DNA from: Paracoccaceae bacterium
GTDB lineage: Bacteria > Pseudomonadota > Alphaproteobacteria > Rhodobacterales > Rhodobacteraceae
Assembly: GCA_024636555.1 (NCBI GenBank)
Contig: JAGXGW010000064.1
Coordinates: forward strand, 62,001-126,000
Length of the DNA stretch: 64,000 nt
Direction: 5' to 3'
The translations under genes and the position numbers were made by a program. Positions 35,711 to 45,829 of the stretch are shown piece by piece (position 1 is the stretch's first letter; every line of letters begins with the position of its first letter). The notes under the pieces were generated by a model. That model did no database searches and was not told where the DNA came from. It saw nothing but the letters and a program-made list of their open reading frames with translations.

Positions 35711-37317
35711 CCAAGATTGATGATTGCTGGGGGCGGCTGGACGCCCTGAAAACCGATGCGCTGTCGCGTCCGATCCTGTCGCTCTTCAGCGCAGACCCGG
35801 ACCGCGCCGCGCGCTTTTCCGCGCGCTTCGACGGCCTGCTGCTAGATTACGCCAAGACCGCGATAGATGCACCGGTACGCGACGCCCTGCTGGATCTTAC
35901 CCAATGCGCCGCTGTCGAGGACCGCCGCGAGGCGATGTTCGCAGGCGACGCGATCAACGAGACCGAGGGCCGTGCGGTGCTGCACACCGCCTTGCGCGCG
36001 CCGGATGATGCCGTGATCAAGGTTGAGGGCGCGGATGTGATGCCGACGGTCCGCCAGACACGGGCGCGGATGCGGGAATTCGCACAGGCGCTGCGGGCGG
36101 GCCAGATTGCGGGGCAGGGTGGCCCGATCACCGATGTGGTCAATATCGGCATCGGCGGCTCAGATCTGGGGCCGGCGATGGCGGTTCTTGCGCTGGCGCC
36201 CTTTCATGACGGGCCGCGCTGCCATTTCGTCTCCAACGTGGACGCAGCACATATCGCCGATACGCTCAAGGAGCTGGATGCGGGCCGGACGCTGGTGATC
36301 GTCGCCTCCAAGACCTTCACCACCACCGAGACGATGACCAATGCCGCAACCGCGCGCGACTGGATGGGGCAAAGCGTCAGCGATCCCGGCGCGCAGTTTG
36401 TGGCGCTTTCCTCCGCCACGGCCAAAGCGGTTGATTTCGGCATCGCCGAGGACCGCGTCTTCGGGTTCGAGGACTGGGTCGGCGGGCGCTATTCGATGTG
36501 GGGGCCGATCGGGCTGGCGCTGATGCTCGCTGTCGGGCCGGACCACTTTGACGCGTTTCTGGAAGGAGCCGCCGCGATGGACGCGCATTTCCGCGCCGCA
36601 CCGCTGGCCGAGAACCTGCCGGTTCTGCTGGCGCTGACAGGGCTGTGGCACCGTCAGGTTTGCGGCTATGCCAGCCGCGCCGTGCTGCCCTATGACCAGC
36701 GGCTGTCGCGTCTGCCTGCCTATCTGCAACAGCTGGAGATGGAGAGTAACGGCAAGCGCGTGGCGATGGACGGCACCGACCTCAGCCGCCCCTCCGGACC
36801 GATTGTCTGGGGCGAGCCGGGCACCAACGGGCAACATGCCTTCTACCAGTTGATCCATCAGGGCACCGATGTGGTGCCCTGCGAATTCCTGATCGCCGCT
36901 GAGGGGCACGAGCCGGAACTGGCGCATCATCACCGCCTTCTGGTGGCCAACTGTCTGGCGCAATCGGAGGCGCTGATGCGGGGCCGCTCGTTGGAGGAGG
37001 CCCGCGCGATGATGCGCGAAAAGGGGCTGTCGGGCGCAGAGCTTGAGCGGCAGGCCCGCCACCGTGTCTTCCCCGGCAACCGGCCCTCTGTCACGCTGGC
37101 CTACGACCGGCTGACGCCGCGCCGTCTGGGGCAGATCGTGGCGCTCTACGAGCACCGCGTCTTCGTCGAGGGTGTCGTGCTGGGCATCAACAGCTTCGAT
37201 CAATGGGGGGTGGAGCTTGGCAAGGAACTGGCCACCGCGCTGCAACCGTTGCTGGAAGGCGGCAATGCGGATGCCAAGGACGGATCGACACAGGCGCTGA
37301 TCAGGTTCCTGACCTAG
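35707..37317 (+). CDS. pgi: glucose-6-phosphate isomerase
   Basis: 536 residues; interconverts glucose 6-phosphate and fructose 6-phosphate. Signature 1 appears in [16 protein letters not shown] and signature 2 in [22 protein letters not shown] and the catalytic His region [15 protein letters not shown] are also present. Start ATG at 35707 overlaps the pgl stop (ATGA); in-frame codons upstream lie inside pgl. Placing pgi after zwf-pgl suits an Entner-Doudoroff organism that cycles hexose phosphates. Confidence 0.95.
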   Translation: MTKIDDCWGRLDALKTDALSRPILSLFSADPDRAARFSARFDGLLLDYAKTAIDAPVRDALLDLTQCAAVEDRREAMFAGDAINETEGRAVLHTALRAPDDAVIKVEGADVMPTVRQTRARMREFAQALRAGQIAGQGGPITDVVNIGIGGSDLGPAMAVLALAPFHDGPRCHFVSNVDAAHIADTLKELDAGRTLVIVASKTFTTTETMTNAATARDWMGQSVSDPGAQFVALSSATAKAVDFGIAEDRVFGFEDWVGGRYSMWGPIGLALMLAVGPDHFDAFLEGAAAMDAHFRAAPLAENLPVLLALTGLWHRQVCGYASRAVLPYDQRLSRLPAYLQQLEMESNGKRVAMDGTDLSRPSGPIVWGEPGTNGQHAFYQLIHQGTDVVPCEFLIAAEGHEPELAHHHRLLVANCLAQSEALMRGRSLEEARAMMREKGLSGAELERQARHRVFPGNRPSVTLAYDRLTPRRLGQIVALYEHRVFVEGVVLGINSFDQWGVELGKELATALQPLLEGGNADAKDGSTQALIRFLT

Positions 37318-37338
37318 CGGTAGTGCCTGCTCAGACTG

Positions 37339-37509
37339 TCAGAGCTTGAGCATCATCACCCAAGCGGCAGCCATGAGAGCCGTAATCAGGCTGAGCGCGA
37401 TGGCCTCGCTGCGCCGCAACTTGCGCCGCGCCTCCCGTTCGGGCCGTATGGAGACCGGCGTTGCGTCGGCTGTCGGTGTCGGCCCTGTTTGATCGGATTG
37501 TCTCGTCAT
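37339..37509 (-). CDS. small single-span membrane protein, unknown
   Basis: 56 residues: a polar, basic N-terminus (REARRKLRRSE) and one C-terminal span (about 36-54). ATG at 37509 follows a GGGGGG ribosome site. Convergent with pgi. No family recognised. Confidence 0.55.
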   Translation of the reverse strand: MTRQSDQTGPTPTADATPVSIRPEREARRKLRRSEAIALSLITALMAAAWVMMLKL

Positions 37510-37637
37510 TTTCCCCCCGAAGATATGAACGGGAGCGGACTTTGCTGCCACAAAGCGCCGCCCCCGCCAGAGACCACCCGCACCTTTGCGCCAAGGCGCG
37601 CGGGATCAGGCGGCCTGTCTGAGGATCATTGTCGGAT

Positions 37638-38189
37638 TCACTTGGGCACGAGCACGGAATTGACCACGTGGATCACCCCGTTGGACTGCATGACATCCGA
37701 GATGGTGACGCGGGCGGCATTGCCGCTTTCATCCAGAATGAACAGGTTGCGGCCCTTGACCTGCGCCGACAAGGCGTCACCCGAGACAGCGTTCATATGA
37801 TAGAACCCGTCGCTGCTGGCGCGGGCGCGGGCGGCGATCTGGGCGGTGGACAGATTGCCCGCCACCACATGCGCGGTCAGCACCTTTTGCAGCATCGCTT
37901 TGTTTTCCGGCATCAGCAGCGTTTCGACCGTGCCTGCGGGCAAAGCCTCGAAAGCGGCATTGACGGGCGCGAAGACGGTGAACGGGCCGGGGCCCTGCAG
38001 CGTTTCGACCAGTTCGGCGGCCTGTACGGCGGCCACAAGCGTGGTATGATCGGCGGAATTGACCGCGTTCTCGACGATATTGCGCGTCTCGAACATATCC
38101 GCGCCACCGACCTGCGGATTGGCGGCCATGGCGGTGGAGGCGGCGGTAAGGGTGGTGGCCAGCAGCAGGGCCTTGAGTGTCTGTTTCAT
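37638..38189 (-). CDS. exported fasciclin (FAS1) domain protein
   Basis: 183 residues with a signal peptide (about 1-22, ending STAMA) and one FAS1 domain. The H1 box is PFTVFAPVNAAFEALP and the H2 region ends GVIHVVNSVLVPK. FAS1 proteins mediate adhesion or surface interactions in many organisms; the bacterial roles are little known. There is a good AAAGGGAGAAAAA site before the ATG. It lies between the small membrane protein and the enolase gene, all on the minus strand, but with terminator evidence for a separate unit. Confidence 0.88.
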   Translation of the reverse strand: MKQTLKALLLATTLTAASTAMAANPQVGGADMFETRNIVENAVNSADHTTLVAAVQAAELVETLQGPGPFTVFAPVNAAFEALPAGTVETLLMPENKAMLQKVLTAHVVAGNLSTAQIAARARASSDGFYHMNAVSGDALSAQVKGRNLFILDESGNAARVTISDVMQSNGVIHVVNSVLVPK

Positions 38190-38356
38190 CTTTTTCTCCC
38201 TTTGAAATCGGCCCCATGAAACGGGCCATATTCAAACCACGGCGACGCGCGGGAGAAAGTTTCACCGCGCGCGATTTTTTTCACCCGTGGTGTGTGTGGC
38301 GCAGGCAGAATGCCTGCGGCGCGGATATTTAGGGCAAGAAGAAGCTATAACGCAAA

Positions 38357-38378
38357 ACGGCCCCGCAGCGGGGGCCGT
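38357..38378 (-). terminator. terminator of the enolase gene
   Basis: Inverted repeat ACGGCCCC/GGGGCCGT with a 6-nt loop, 28 nt after the eno stop on the minus strand, followed by a TTTT run in that direction. Confidence 0.8.
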
Positions 38379-38405
38379 CTGTGATGGTATTGCGCGGGAA
38401 CAGGC

Positions 38406-39830
<1,425 letters not shown>

Positions 39831-40718
39831 TCAGCTTTTGCCCGCGCGTCCGGCGATGCGGCGCAACCGCGCCTCGCGCCAGAACGTGTAGATGCCCGAG
39901 GCGACAATCAGCGCCGAGCCAGCCAGCGTGGCAAAATCGGGGTCTTCGTTGAAAAACACCACCCCGAAGATCAACGCGAACACCAGCCGCGAATAGCGAA
40001 ACGGCGTGATGACCGAGACATCGCCCATCCGCATCGCCGCGACGATGGCGGAATAGGCCAGCACCGCCACACCCAACGCCGCCCCGATCATCAGCCATTC
40101 CAGCCCTTGCAGCATCCGGATACTGTCTCCGGTAAAGGCAAGGATGCCCAGTCCCGCAGGCACCGTGGTGGCAAAGGCATAGGCCGACAGTTGCAACGAG
40201 GTGATGGCGCGCGGCACCGTGCGGGTGGCCAGATCGCGGATCGCAAGACCGGCCACACCCAGCAGTGCGAACAGGGAGAACGGCTCGAACGCATCAAACC
40301 CCGGACGGATGATCAGCAGCACCCCGGCAAAGCCCACAAGAATCGCGCTCCAGCGTCGCCAGCCGACCTGCTCGCCCAGAAACAGCGCCGCGCCCAGCGT
40401 GACCACGAGCGGTGTGGCCTGCAGGATCGCCGAGGCGGAGGACAGCGGCGTCAGCGCGATCGCGGTGACAAAGCCCACGGTGCCGATCAACTCGCCCGTG
40501 TTGCGGATCAGCACCGAACGCGCCAGCAGATCGCGCGAGATCAGCCTGTCGCCGCGCAACAGCGCCAGCGAGGCAAAGATGATCGCACCGCCCATGCCCA
40601 GCACGACCAGCACCATTCCCAGCGGGACCGTGGCGGTCAATTTCTTGATGAACATATCCTCGATCGCAAAGCCGAGCATGGCGGCTGTCATCAGCAGCGA
40701 GCCGCGTAGGTTTTCCAT
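39831..40718 (-). CDS. DMT (EamA) family transporter
   Basis: 295 residues from ATG at 40718 (305 from 40748). Ten hydrophobic helices in two EamA repeats; the second repeat ends with GVVFFNEDPDFATLAGSALIVAS. Family members export metabolites or amino acids; the substrate is unknown. It is followed by enolase on the same strand after 150 bp and preceded by 88 bp separating it from the convergent-free FrhB-like gene. Confidence 0.85.
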   Translation of the reverse strand: MENLRGSLLMTAAMLGFAIEDMFIKKLTATVPLGMVLVVLGMGGAIIFASLALLRGDRLISRDLLARSVLIRNTGELIGTVGFVTAIALTPLSSASAILQATPLVVTLGAALFLGEQVGWRRWSAILVGFAGVLLIIRPGFDAFEPFSLFALLGVAGLAIRDLATRTVPRAITSLQLSAYAFATTVPAGLGILAFTGDSIRMLQGLEWLMIGAALGVAVLAYSAIVAAMRMGDVSVITPFRYSRLVFALIFGVVFFNEDPDFATLAGSALIVASGIYTFWREARLRRIAGRAGKS

Positions 40719-40805
40719 CTGGTCAGGCCTGTCATGGGGCAGATGCACCTGAAACGGTGCATCGACGCTTGCATTATGGTGGGGGCAGTGGGGTTGGTGA
40801 CCGGG

Positions 40806-42092
40806 TTAGTCTTGCTTGGCAGCCGGCGCAAGAGGCCGGGAGGCACCGCCCGCACTCTCGGCCGATTTCTCATCCGCCGCAGGGGTCAGACCATAGGGCG
40901 CGACGAGCCGCCAGACATGCGCGGGAACCATGTTCTTGAGGCGCGCCGGATGCGCGCGGCGCAGATGCAGCACGGTCTCGATGGCCTTCATCTCCACTCG
41001 TGTGCGGGCGAATTCCAACCCGCGCGGCCCGATGCGCGGTTGCAGGAAGGACACGATGGGCCGCAGCCAGTCCGGCATCCGGCGCAGCGGCATCCCGCCT
41101 GCGGCACGTTCGGTATTGGCCATGAAGCCGCGCACGGCAGAGGCGCGTTTGCCCTTGTCGGTGAGCGGGGCGGTTTGCAGCCGATCACCCAGCAGCGCCA
41201 GCATCTCGTTGCCGCGCGCATTGCGGCTGATGATCCACTGGTCGCCGTCGCCGCCCATATAGCCCACTGTGATATCGGCCAGACGGTTGGTGTAATCCAC
41301 GCAGGTCTTGCAGGTCATCGGGAAGAAATCGGCTGGAAGCTGCGAGATCGGCAGTTGCAGAAACGGGATCATCCGTGCCTTGCGCCCGTCGTCAAAGCGC
41401 AGCTCGACGTTGAAATCCGCGCGGAATTCCAGATAGCTGATCCTGTCGGGATCGGCGTCCAAAAGTGCCAGAAACCTGTGGAAATTCTCGGTCGTCGTAT
41501 TGTCGGAGCAGGGCGTGCCGATCACATAGATACGGGCAAAGCCAAGCTCGGCCTCCAGCGCGCGCAGGGCGTAGATCTGGCAGGGAATGCCGATCACGGC
41601 AATGCGCTGATGGCCTGCGGCGCGGGCCGGTTCCAGCAAGGACAGCAGCGGCGCATAGCCCATCCGCATGCCCCGACATTGCGCCAGTGCATCTGGGTCG
41701 GTGACGATCACGGGCAATGGTTTCCAGCGATCCTCGGGGTCGGGGGCCATGGTCAGCACCGCATCCACACTGCCTTGGCGCAACAGTTCAGCCGCGAGCG
41801 CCGTGGTGATCCCTGTCCACTGCGCGCCTGCTGCGGGCGGATCGAGGCGGGCGCGGTGCATCTGCGAGATGGTGCCGAAAAACGCCTCTTCCCCACGCGC
41901 GGGATCGGCCACACGGCCATGAGCAGCGCGTTCCAGCGCGGGATAGTCAGGCTTGATGAACTGGCAGGCCCGCCCGCAGGCGCGCCCGTCGCCGATGCGC
42001 GAGACGCCGCAATCGGTGCACAGGCCGGGACGGGCCGCGCCGGTCAGGACGGGGACTGTGAGGCCGGGGGGAAAGGATGTCTCAAGCGTCAT
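40806..42092 (-). CDS. FrhB/BciB-family iron-sulfur flavoprotein
   Basis: 428 residues. An N-terminal cysteine cluster C25-x2-C28, C39, C43 and later PMTCKTCVDYTNRLADITVGYMG (about 270-292) form the iron-sulfur sites of the FrhB/BciB group (coenzyme F420 hydrogenase beta N- and C-terminal domains). QWTGITTALAAELL and GIPCQIYALRALE segments match 3,8-divinyl chlorophyllide 8-vinyl reductase-type and hydroxymethylchlorophyll reductase-type proteins. No other bacteriochlorophyll gene is in the window, so the substrate is open; a ferredoxin-driven FAD reductase is the safest statement. Confidence 0.75.
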   Translation of the reverse strand: MTLETSFPPGLTVPVLTGAARPGLCTDCGVSRIGDGRACGRACQFIKPDYPALERAAHGRVADPARGEEAFFGTISQMHRARLDPPAAGAQWTGITTALAAELLRQGSVDAVLTMAPDPEDRWKPLPVIVTDPDALAQCRGMRMGYAPLLSLLEPARAAGHQRIAVIGIPCQIYALRALEAELGFARIYVIGTPCSDNTTTENFHRFLALLDADPDRISYLEFRADFNVELRFDDGRKARMIPFLQLPISQLPADFFPMTCKTCVDYTNRLADITVGYMGGDGDQWIISRNARGNEMLALLGDRLQTAPLTDKGKRASAVRGFMANTERAAGGMPLRRMPDWLRPIVSFLQPRIGPRGLEFARTRVEMKAIETVLHLRRAHPARLKNMVPAHVWRLVAPYGLTPAADEKSAESAGGASRPLAPAAKQD

Positions 42093-42123
42093 GCCCCAGA
42101 CCTAGCGCAGCTTGAGGCCCGCG

Positions 42124-42549
42124 TCAGGTCTTTTCCGTAGCGGGTTTGAGCGGCACGCCATAAAGCTCCAGCTTGTGGCCCTTCAGCGTATAGCCCAGCC
42201 GCCGCGCGATATTTTCCTGCAAGGCTTCGATCTCGGGGTCGCAGAACTCGATCACCTCGCCGGTCTGCATGTCGATCAGATGGTCGTGATGCTCGCGCGC
42301 ACCGTCTTCGTAGCGGGCGCGACCGTCCCCGAATTCGAGCTTCTCCAGAATGCCCGCCTCCTCGAACAGCTTGACCGTGCGGTAGATCGTGGCGATGGAA
42401 ATGCGCGGGTCGATCTCGGAGGCGCGGGCGTACAGCTCCTCGACATCGGGATGGTCATCCGATCCCTCCAGTACAGTCGCAATGGTGCGGCGCTGTTCGG
42501 TCATGCGCAGCCCCTTGGTTTCGCAACGGGAGATGATCGTATCAGACAT
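42124..42549 (-). CDS. Fur-family regulator, Mur-like
   Basis: A 141-residue metal-sensing repressor. The winged helix (about 8-80, with recognition part ISIATIYRTVKLFEEAGI) is followed by HHDHLIDMQTGEVIEFCD. In classical Fur the latter reads HHDHLxCxxC, so the zinc-structural C-x-x-C is absent, as in the manganese-responsive Mur proteins of Rhodobacterales and rhizobia. Metal ligands in HHDH and a C-terminal H are kept. The start at 42549 fits; codons upstream are in frame but unlike the family. Targets are probably manganese or iron uptake genes. Confidence 0.85.
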   Translation of the reverse strand: MSDTIISRCETKGLRMTEQRRTIATVLEGSDDHPDVEELYARASEIDPRISIATIYRTVKLFEEAGILEKLEFGDGRARYEDGAREHHDHLIDMQTGEVIEFCDPEIEALQENIARRLGYTLKGHKLELYGVPLKPATEKT

Positions 42550-42899
42550 GGCGCATTCCGGTCGAAATCGTTTCACACAAGGTTTCGCTGCGGGTGTAAC
42601 GGCACAGGCGCGCCAGTTCCACCCTGTTTTGGCCGCAAGGGTTGACTTCCGCCCCGTGAGAGCGCATCTGGGGTTCAAGCGATGCCCTCTGCCGCGTGAG
42701 CAGACCATCAAGACCCAAGTGCCCGCCCGGAAGGGAAGGCGTGAAGGGCGGAACAGGGCAGCGGTTGTTTTTCCCAAAATCACGCGTGGGGATCAGCGCT
42801 TTGGCGGCTGATCGGGCGTTCGTCCGTCGGTTATGTCCAACGTGCAACCACGGGCGTTCCGCGAAGGGACGCGCAACATCGGCATGACGGTGAATCCGC
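42550..42899. other. 350-bp divergent promoter region
   Basis: Between the Mur-like repressor and the DEAD-box helicase. It shows a GATCAGC/GCTGATC inverted repeat (42792-42815) about 90 bp before the helicase, which may be part of its leader. No supported gene. Confidence 0.35.
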
Positions 42900-44234
42900 A
42901 TGCCCGTGAAGGATATGAACTTGAACGAATTTGAAATGATGGGCCTGCCCACCGCTCTGGTGAAACGTCTGGCCGAAAACGGTATCACCGAACCCACGCC
43001 GATCCAGAGCAGGGCAATCCCCTATGCGCTGGACGGCAAGGACGTGATGGGACTGGCACAGACAGGCACCGGCAAAACCAATGCTTTCGGCCTGCCACTG
43101 CTGGCGCAGCTGATGGCTGACCCCAAGCGCCCGATGGAAAAACATGTGCACGGGCTGATCCTTGCACCGACACGCGAACTGGCCAAACAGATCGCCGATA
43201 CATTGACCGCGCTGGTCAAAGGCACACCGATGAAGGTGCACCTTGTGGTCGGCGGGCAGTCGATCTCGGCGCAGGCGGGTCGTCTGATCCGGGGCACCGA
43301 TATTCTGGTGGCGACACCGGGCCGTCTTCTGGACCTGCTCGACCGGCGCGCGGTGCGACTGGATGCCACCCGCTTTCTGGTGCTGGACGAGGCCGACCAG
43401 ATGCTGGATCTGGGCTTTATCCATGCTTTGCGCAAGATCGCGGGCCTGTTGCCTGCACAGCGCCAGACCATGCTGTTCTCGGCCACGATGAACAAGCAGA
43501 TGGGCGAGATCGCCGCCGCCTATCTCAACAACCCGATGCGCGTCGAGGTCAGCCCGGCCGGCAAGGTGGCCGACAAGGTCACGCAGCTTGTGCATTTCAT
43601 CGCCAAGGCAGAGAAAACCAACCTGCTGATCGAACTGCTGGACAAGCACCGCGACGAGCGGGCGCTGGTCTTCGGCCGCACCAAACACGGCTGCGAGAAG
43701 CTGATGAAGACGCTGGAAAAGGCAGGCTATGCCGCAGGCTCGATCCACGGCAACAAGAGCCAGGGCCAGCGCGACCGCGCGATCGAGGCGTTCAAGGCCG
43801 GCAAGATCCGCGTTCTGGTCGCCACCGATGTGGCGGCACGCGGTCTGGATATTCCGGATGTGAAGCATGTCTATAACTACGAGCTGCCGAATGTGCCGGA
43901 GAACTATGTGCACCGGATCGGCCGGACAGCACGAGCGGGCAAGGATGGCGCGGCCATCGCGTTTTGTGCGCCCGACGAGATGTCTGAGCTCAAGGACATC
44001 CAGAAGGTGATGAAAATCTCGATTCCCGTGGCCTCGGGACGTCCGTGGGAGCCGATGGATGCGCCTGCCAAGCCGAAATCCGGCGGCGGCGGCGGTCGTG
44101 GCCGTGGCGGCCCCAAAGGCGGCGGCCCCCGTGGCGGCGGCGGCGGCTTCAGCGGGGCAGCAAAGCCCGCAGGCGGACAACAGCGTCGGCGCCGCCCGGG
44201 CGGCGGCAAGCCCACCACGAGCCAGGCAGCATAA
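42900..44234 (+). CDS. DEAD-box RNA helicase, RhlE-like
   Basis: 444 residues. The Q motif region is followed by AQTGTGKT (motif I), PTRELA (Ia), LDEADQMLD (II), FSATM (III), ATDVAARGLDIP (V) and HRIGRTARAG (VI). The C-terminal about 70 residues are Gly/Arg-rich (RGG-like), a basic RNA-binding tail. Probably acts in ribosome assembly, RNA turnover or cold adaptation. The start at 42900 is the first of several (42915 gives MNLNEFEMMGLP). A strong terminator follows. Confidence 0.9.
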   Translation: MPVKDMNLNEFEMMGLPTALVKRLAENGITEPTPIQSRAIPYALDGKDVMGLAQTGTGKTNAFGLPLLAQLMADPKRPMEKHVHGLILAPTRELAKQIADTLTALVKGTPMKVHLVVGGQSISAQAGRLIRGTDILVATPGRLLDLLDRRAVRLDATRFLVLDEADQMLDLGFIHALRKIAGLLPAQRQTMLFSATMNKQMGEIAAAYLNNPMRVEVSPAGKVADKVTQLVHFIAKAEKTNLLIELLDKHRDERALVFGRTKHGCEKLMKTLEKAGYAAGSIHGNKSQGQRDRAIEAFKAGKIRVLVATDVAARGLDIPDVKHVYNYELPNVPENYVHRIGRTARAGKDGAAIAFCAPDEMSELKDIQKVMKISIPVASGRPWEPMDAPAKPKSGGGGGRGRGGPKGGGPRGGGGGFSGAAKPAGGQQRRRRPGGGKPTTSQAA

Positions 44235-44239
44235 AACAA

Positions 44240-44261
44240 AAGGCACCCTCCGGGGTGCCTT
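44240..44261 (+). terminator. Rho-independent terminator of the helicase gene
   Basis: 9-bp stem AAGGCACCC/GGGTGCCTT with a TCCG tetraloop, 6 nt after the stop, then TGTTATTT. Confidence 0.85.
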
Positions 44262-44287
44262 GTTATTTCAGCTATGCACAGCAGAGC

Positions 44288-44335
44288 AAAAGTCTTGGCC
44301 AAGACTTTTTCACAGGAATTTTTTGAAAATTCCTG
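44288..44335. repeat. two adjacent inverted repeats
   Basis: A perfect 22-bp palindrome AAAAGTCTTGG/CCAAGACTTTT (44288-44309) directly followed by a second hairpin CAGGAATTTT/AAAATTCCTG with a 3-nt loop (44313-44335). They lie 8 nt after the stop of the minus-strand nuclease-like gene, whose terminator they may form. Their form suggests a dispersed repeat element. Confidence 0.65.
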
Positions 44336-44342
44336 CGAGCCG

Positions 44343-45098
44343 TCAGGCCTTGCGCCGGATATCCGCCCAGACCGGAAGGTGGTCGGAGGCCATGCGCGCA
44401 GGTTTGCGCAGATAGGTGCCTTGATGCAGCGCTTCGAGGTCGTCGGTCAGCGCGAACCGGTCCAGCCGCGCCACGGGGCGCGCGGCGGGAAAGCTTGCTG
44501 TTCCTTCCAGAAACCGCAGGCCCTCGGCCACCTTGTCCATCGCAACACCTGATCCCCATTCGTTGAAATCGCCCGCCAGCACCGTGGGCATGGGTGGCAA
44601 GCCGTCGAGGCTTTGCACGATCGCGGCGATTTGCTGTACCCTGTACTTGCGCATCAGGCCAAGATGCACACCGATCACCCGCAGAGGTCCGATTGCGGTG
44701 TCCAAGTCCAGCCGGATGGCGCCGCGCGGCTCCAACCCCGGCAGGATCAGGCGCGACGTGTCGCGCAGGATCAGATGGGGCCGGATCAGCATGGCATTGC
44801 CATGCCATCCCAACGATCCGCCCAGTTCCTCGGCGTCGGTTCCAGTGGCGTCGACGCCGTTCGCATCGGTGCCGAAGGGCACGATTTTCCAGCCGGCCGC
44901 TTCGATCATGGCATGGGGCAGGGCGGCCGGGCGCGGGGGCAGGCGCTTGTCGGCCTCTTGCAAAACGACCACATCGGCATCCAGTCCTGCGATCACGTCA
45001 AGCGTGCGTTCAGGGCGGCGGCGCAAATCGAGGCCGACGCATTTCTGTAGGTTGTAACTTGCAATTCGAAGCAGGGGTGTCGACATGGGTTTGGTCAT
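44343..45098 (-). CDS. endonuclease/exonuclease/phosphatase family protein
   Basis: 251 residues from ATG at 45098. The EEP fold begins LRIASYNLQKCVGLDLRRRPER, metal-binding Glu is in VVLQEADKR, GAIRLDLD and GVHLGLM form the mid-strand, and the catalytic Asp/Asn is in VLAGDFNEWG. The SDHLPV motif near the C-terminus holds the catalytic His. Substrate (DNA, phospholipid or inositol phosphate) cannot be read. Divergent from the DUF2238-like gene with about 40 bp between starts. Confidence 0.8.
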   Translation of the reverse strand: MTKPMSTPLLRIASYNLQKCVGLDLRRRPERTLDVIAGLDADVVVLQEADKRLPPRPAALPHAMIEAAGWKIVPFGTDANGVDATGTDAEELGGSLGWHGNAMLIRPHLILRDTSRLILPGLEPRGAIRLDLDTAIGPLRVIGVHLGLMRKYRVQQIAAIVQSLDGLPPMPTVLAGDFNEWGSGVAMDKVAEGLRFLEGTASFPAARPVARLDRFALTDDLEALHQGTYLRKPARMASDHLPVWADIRRKA

Positions 45099-45136
45099 GA
45101 CTTTGATATAGGGTCTAACGGAAGGAGCGTCACGGG

Positions 45137-45778
45137 GTGTTTGCCGGACAGACATGGCTGGCCAAGGTGATTTGGGCGCTTTTGGCGTTCTTTGTGCTGG
45201 ATGCCTTGTTCCAGCGCAACTGGCCGCTGGCCTTCGTGGCCCTGATCACGCTGCTGTTGTCGATGGTGCCGGTCTTCGCGGCCCGTTGGGCCGATCTGTT
45301 CATCCCGCCCTCCTTCATCGCGGCGATTGTCGTGTTCATCGGTGGCACGCTGTTTCTGGGCGAGGTGTTTGACTTTTACGAGCGGTTCTGGTGGTGGGAT
45401 TTGGTGATGCATGGCGGCAGCGCGATCGGCTTCGGTCTGATCGGTTTCGTGCTTGTCTTCATGATGTTCCAGGGGGACCGCTACGCCGCACCGCCCTTTG
45501 CTGTGGCGTTTTTCGCCTTCTGCTTTGCCATGGCAATTGGTGCGGTATGGGAGATATTCGAATTCGGCATGGACCAGATTTTCGGGCTGAACATGCAGAA
45601 ATCCGGTCTGATGGATACGATGTGGGATCTGATCATGGATTTCGTCGGCGCGGGGATCGGGGCAGGCGCGGGCTATGCCTATCTCAGGTGGCGCTCCGAG
45701 GGCGGGTTGATGGGGCTGATCCATGATTTCGTACAGCGCAACCCGCGGTTTTTCAAACGCGGCAACAACCGCCGCTGA
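45137..45778 (+). CDS. membrane protein of the DUF2238/YjdF type
   Basis: 213 residues with about six hydrophobic helices. The acidic WWWDLVMHGGSA and GAVWEIFEFGMDQIFGLNMQ segments, with clustered His/Asp/Glu between helices, match the pattern I know from YjdF/DUF2238 proteins of unknown function. GTG at 45137 follows GGAAGGAG, a good site. Close to the following EamA transporter (52 bp), same strand. Confidence 0.6.
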   Translation: MFAGQTWLAKVIWALLAFFVLDALFQRNWPLAFVALITLLLSMVPVFAARWADLFIPPSFIAAIVVFIGGTLFLGEVFDFYERFWWWDLVMHGGSAIGFGLIGFVLVFMMFQGDRYAAPPFAVAFFAFCFAMAIGAVWEIFEFGMDQIFGLNMQKSGLMDTMWDLIMDFVGAGIGAGAGYAYLRWRSEGGLMGLIHDFVQRNPRFFKRGNNRR

Positions 45779-45829
45779 GCGCGACAAGGCTGCTTGACCA
45801 CGGCGCGGTTTTCCCGTCCATTCTTTCCT

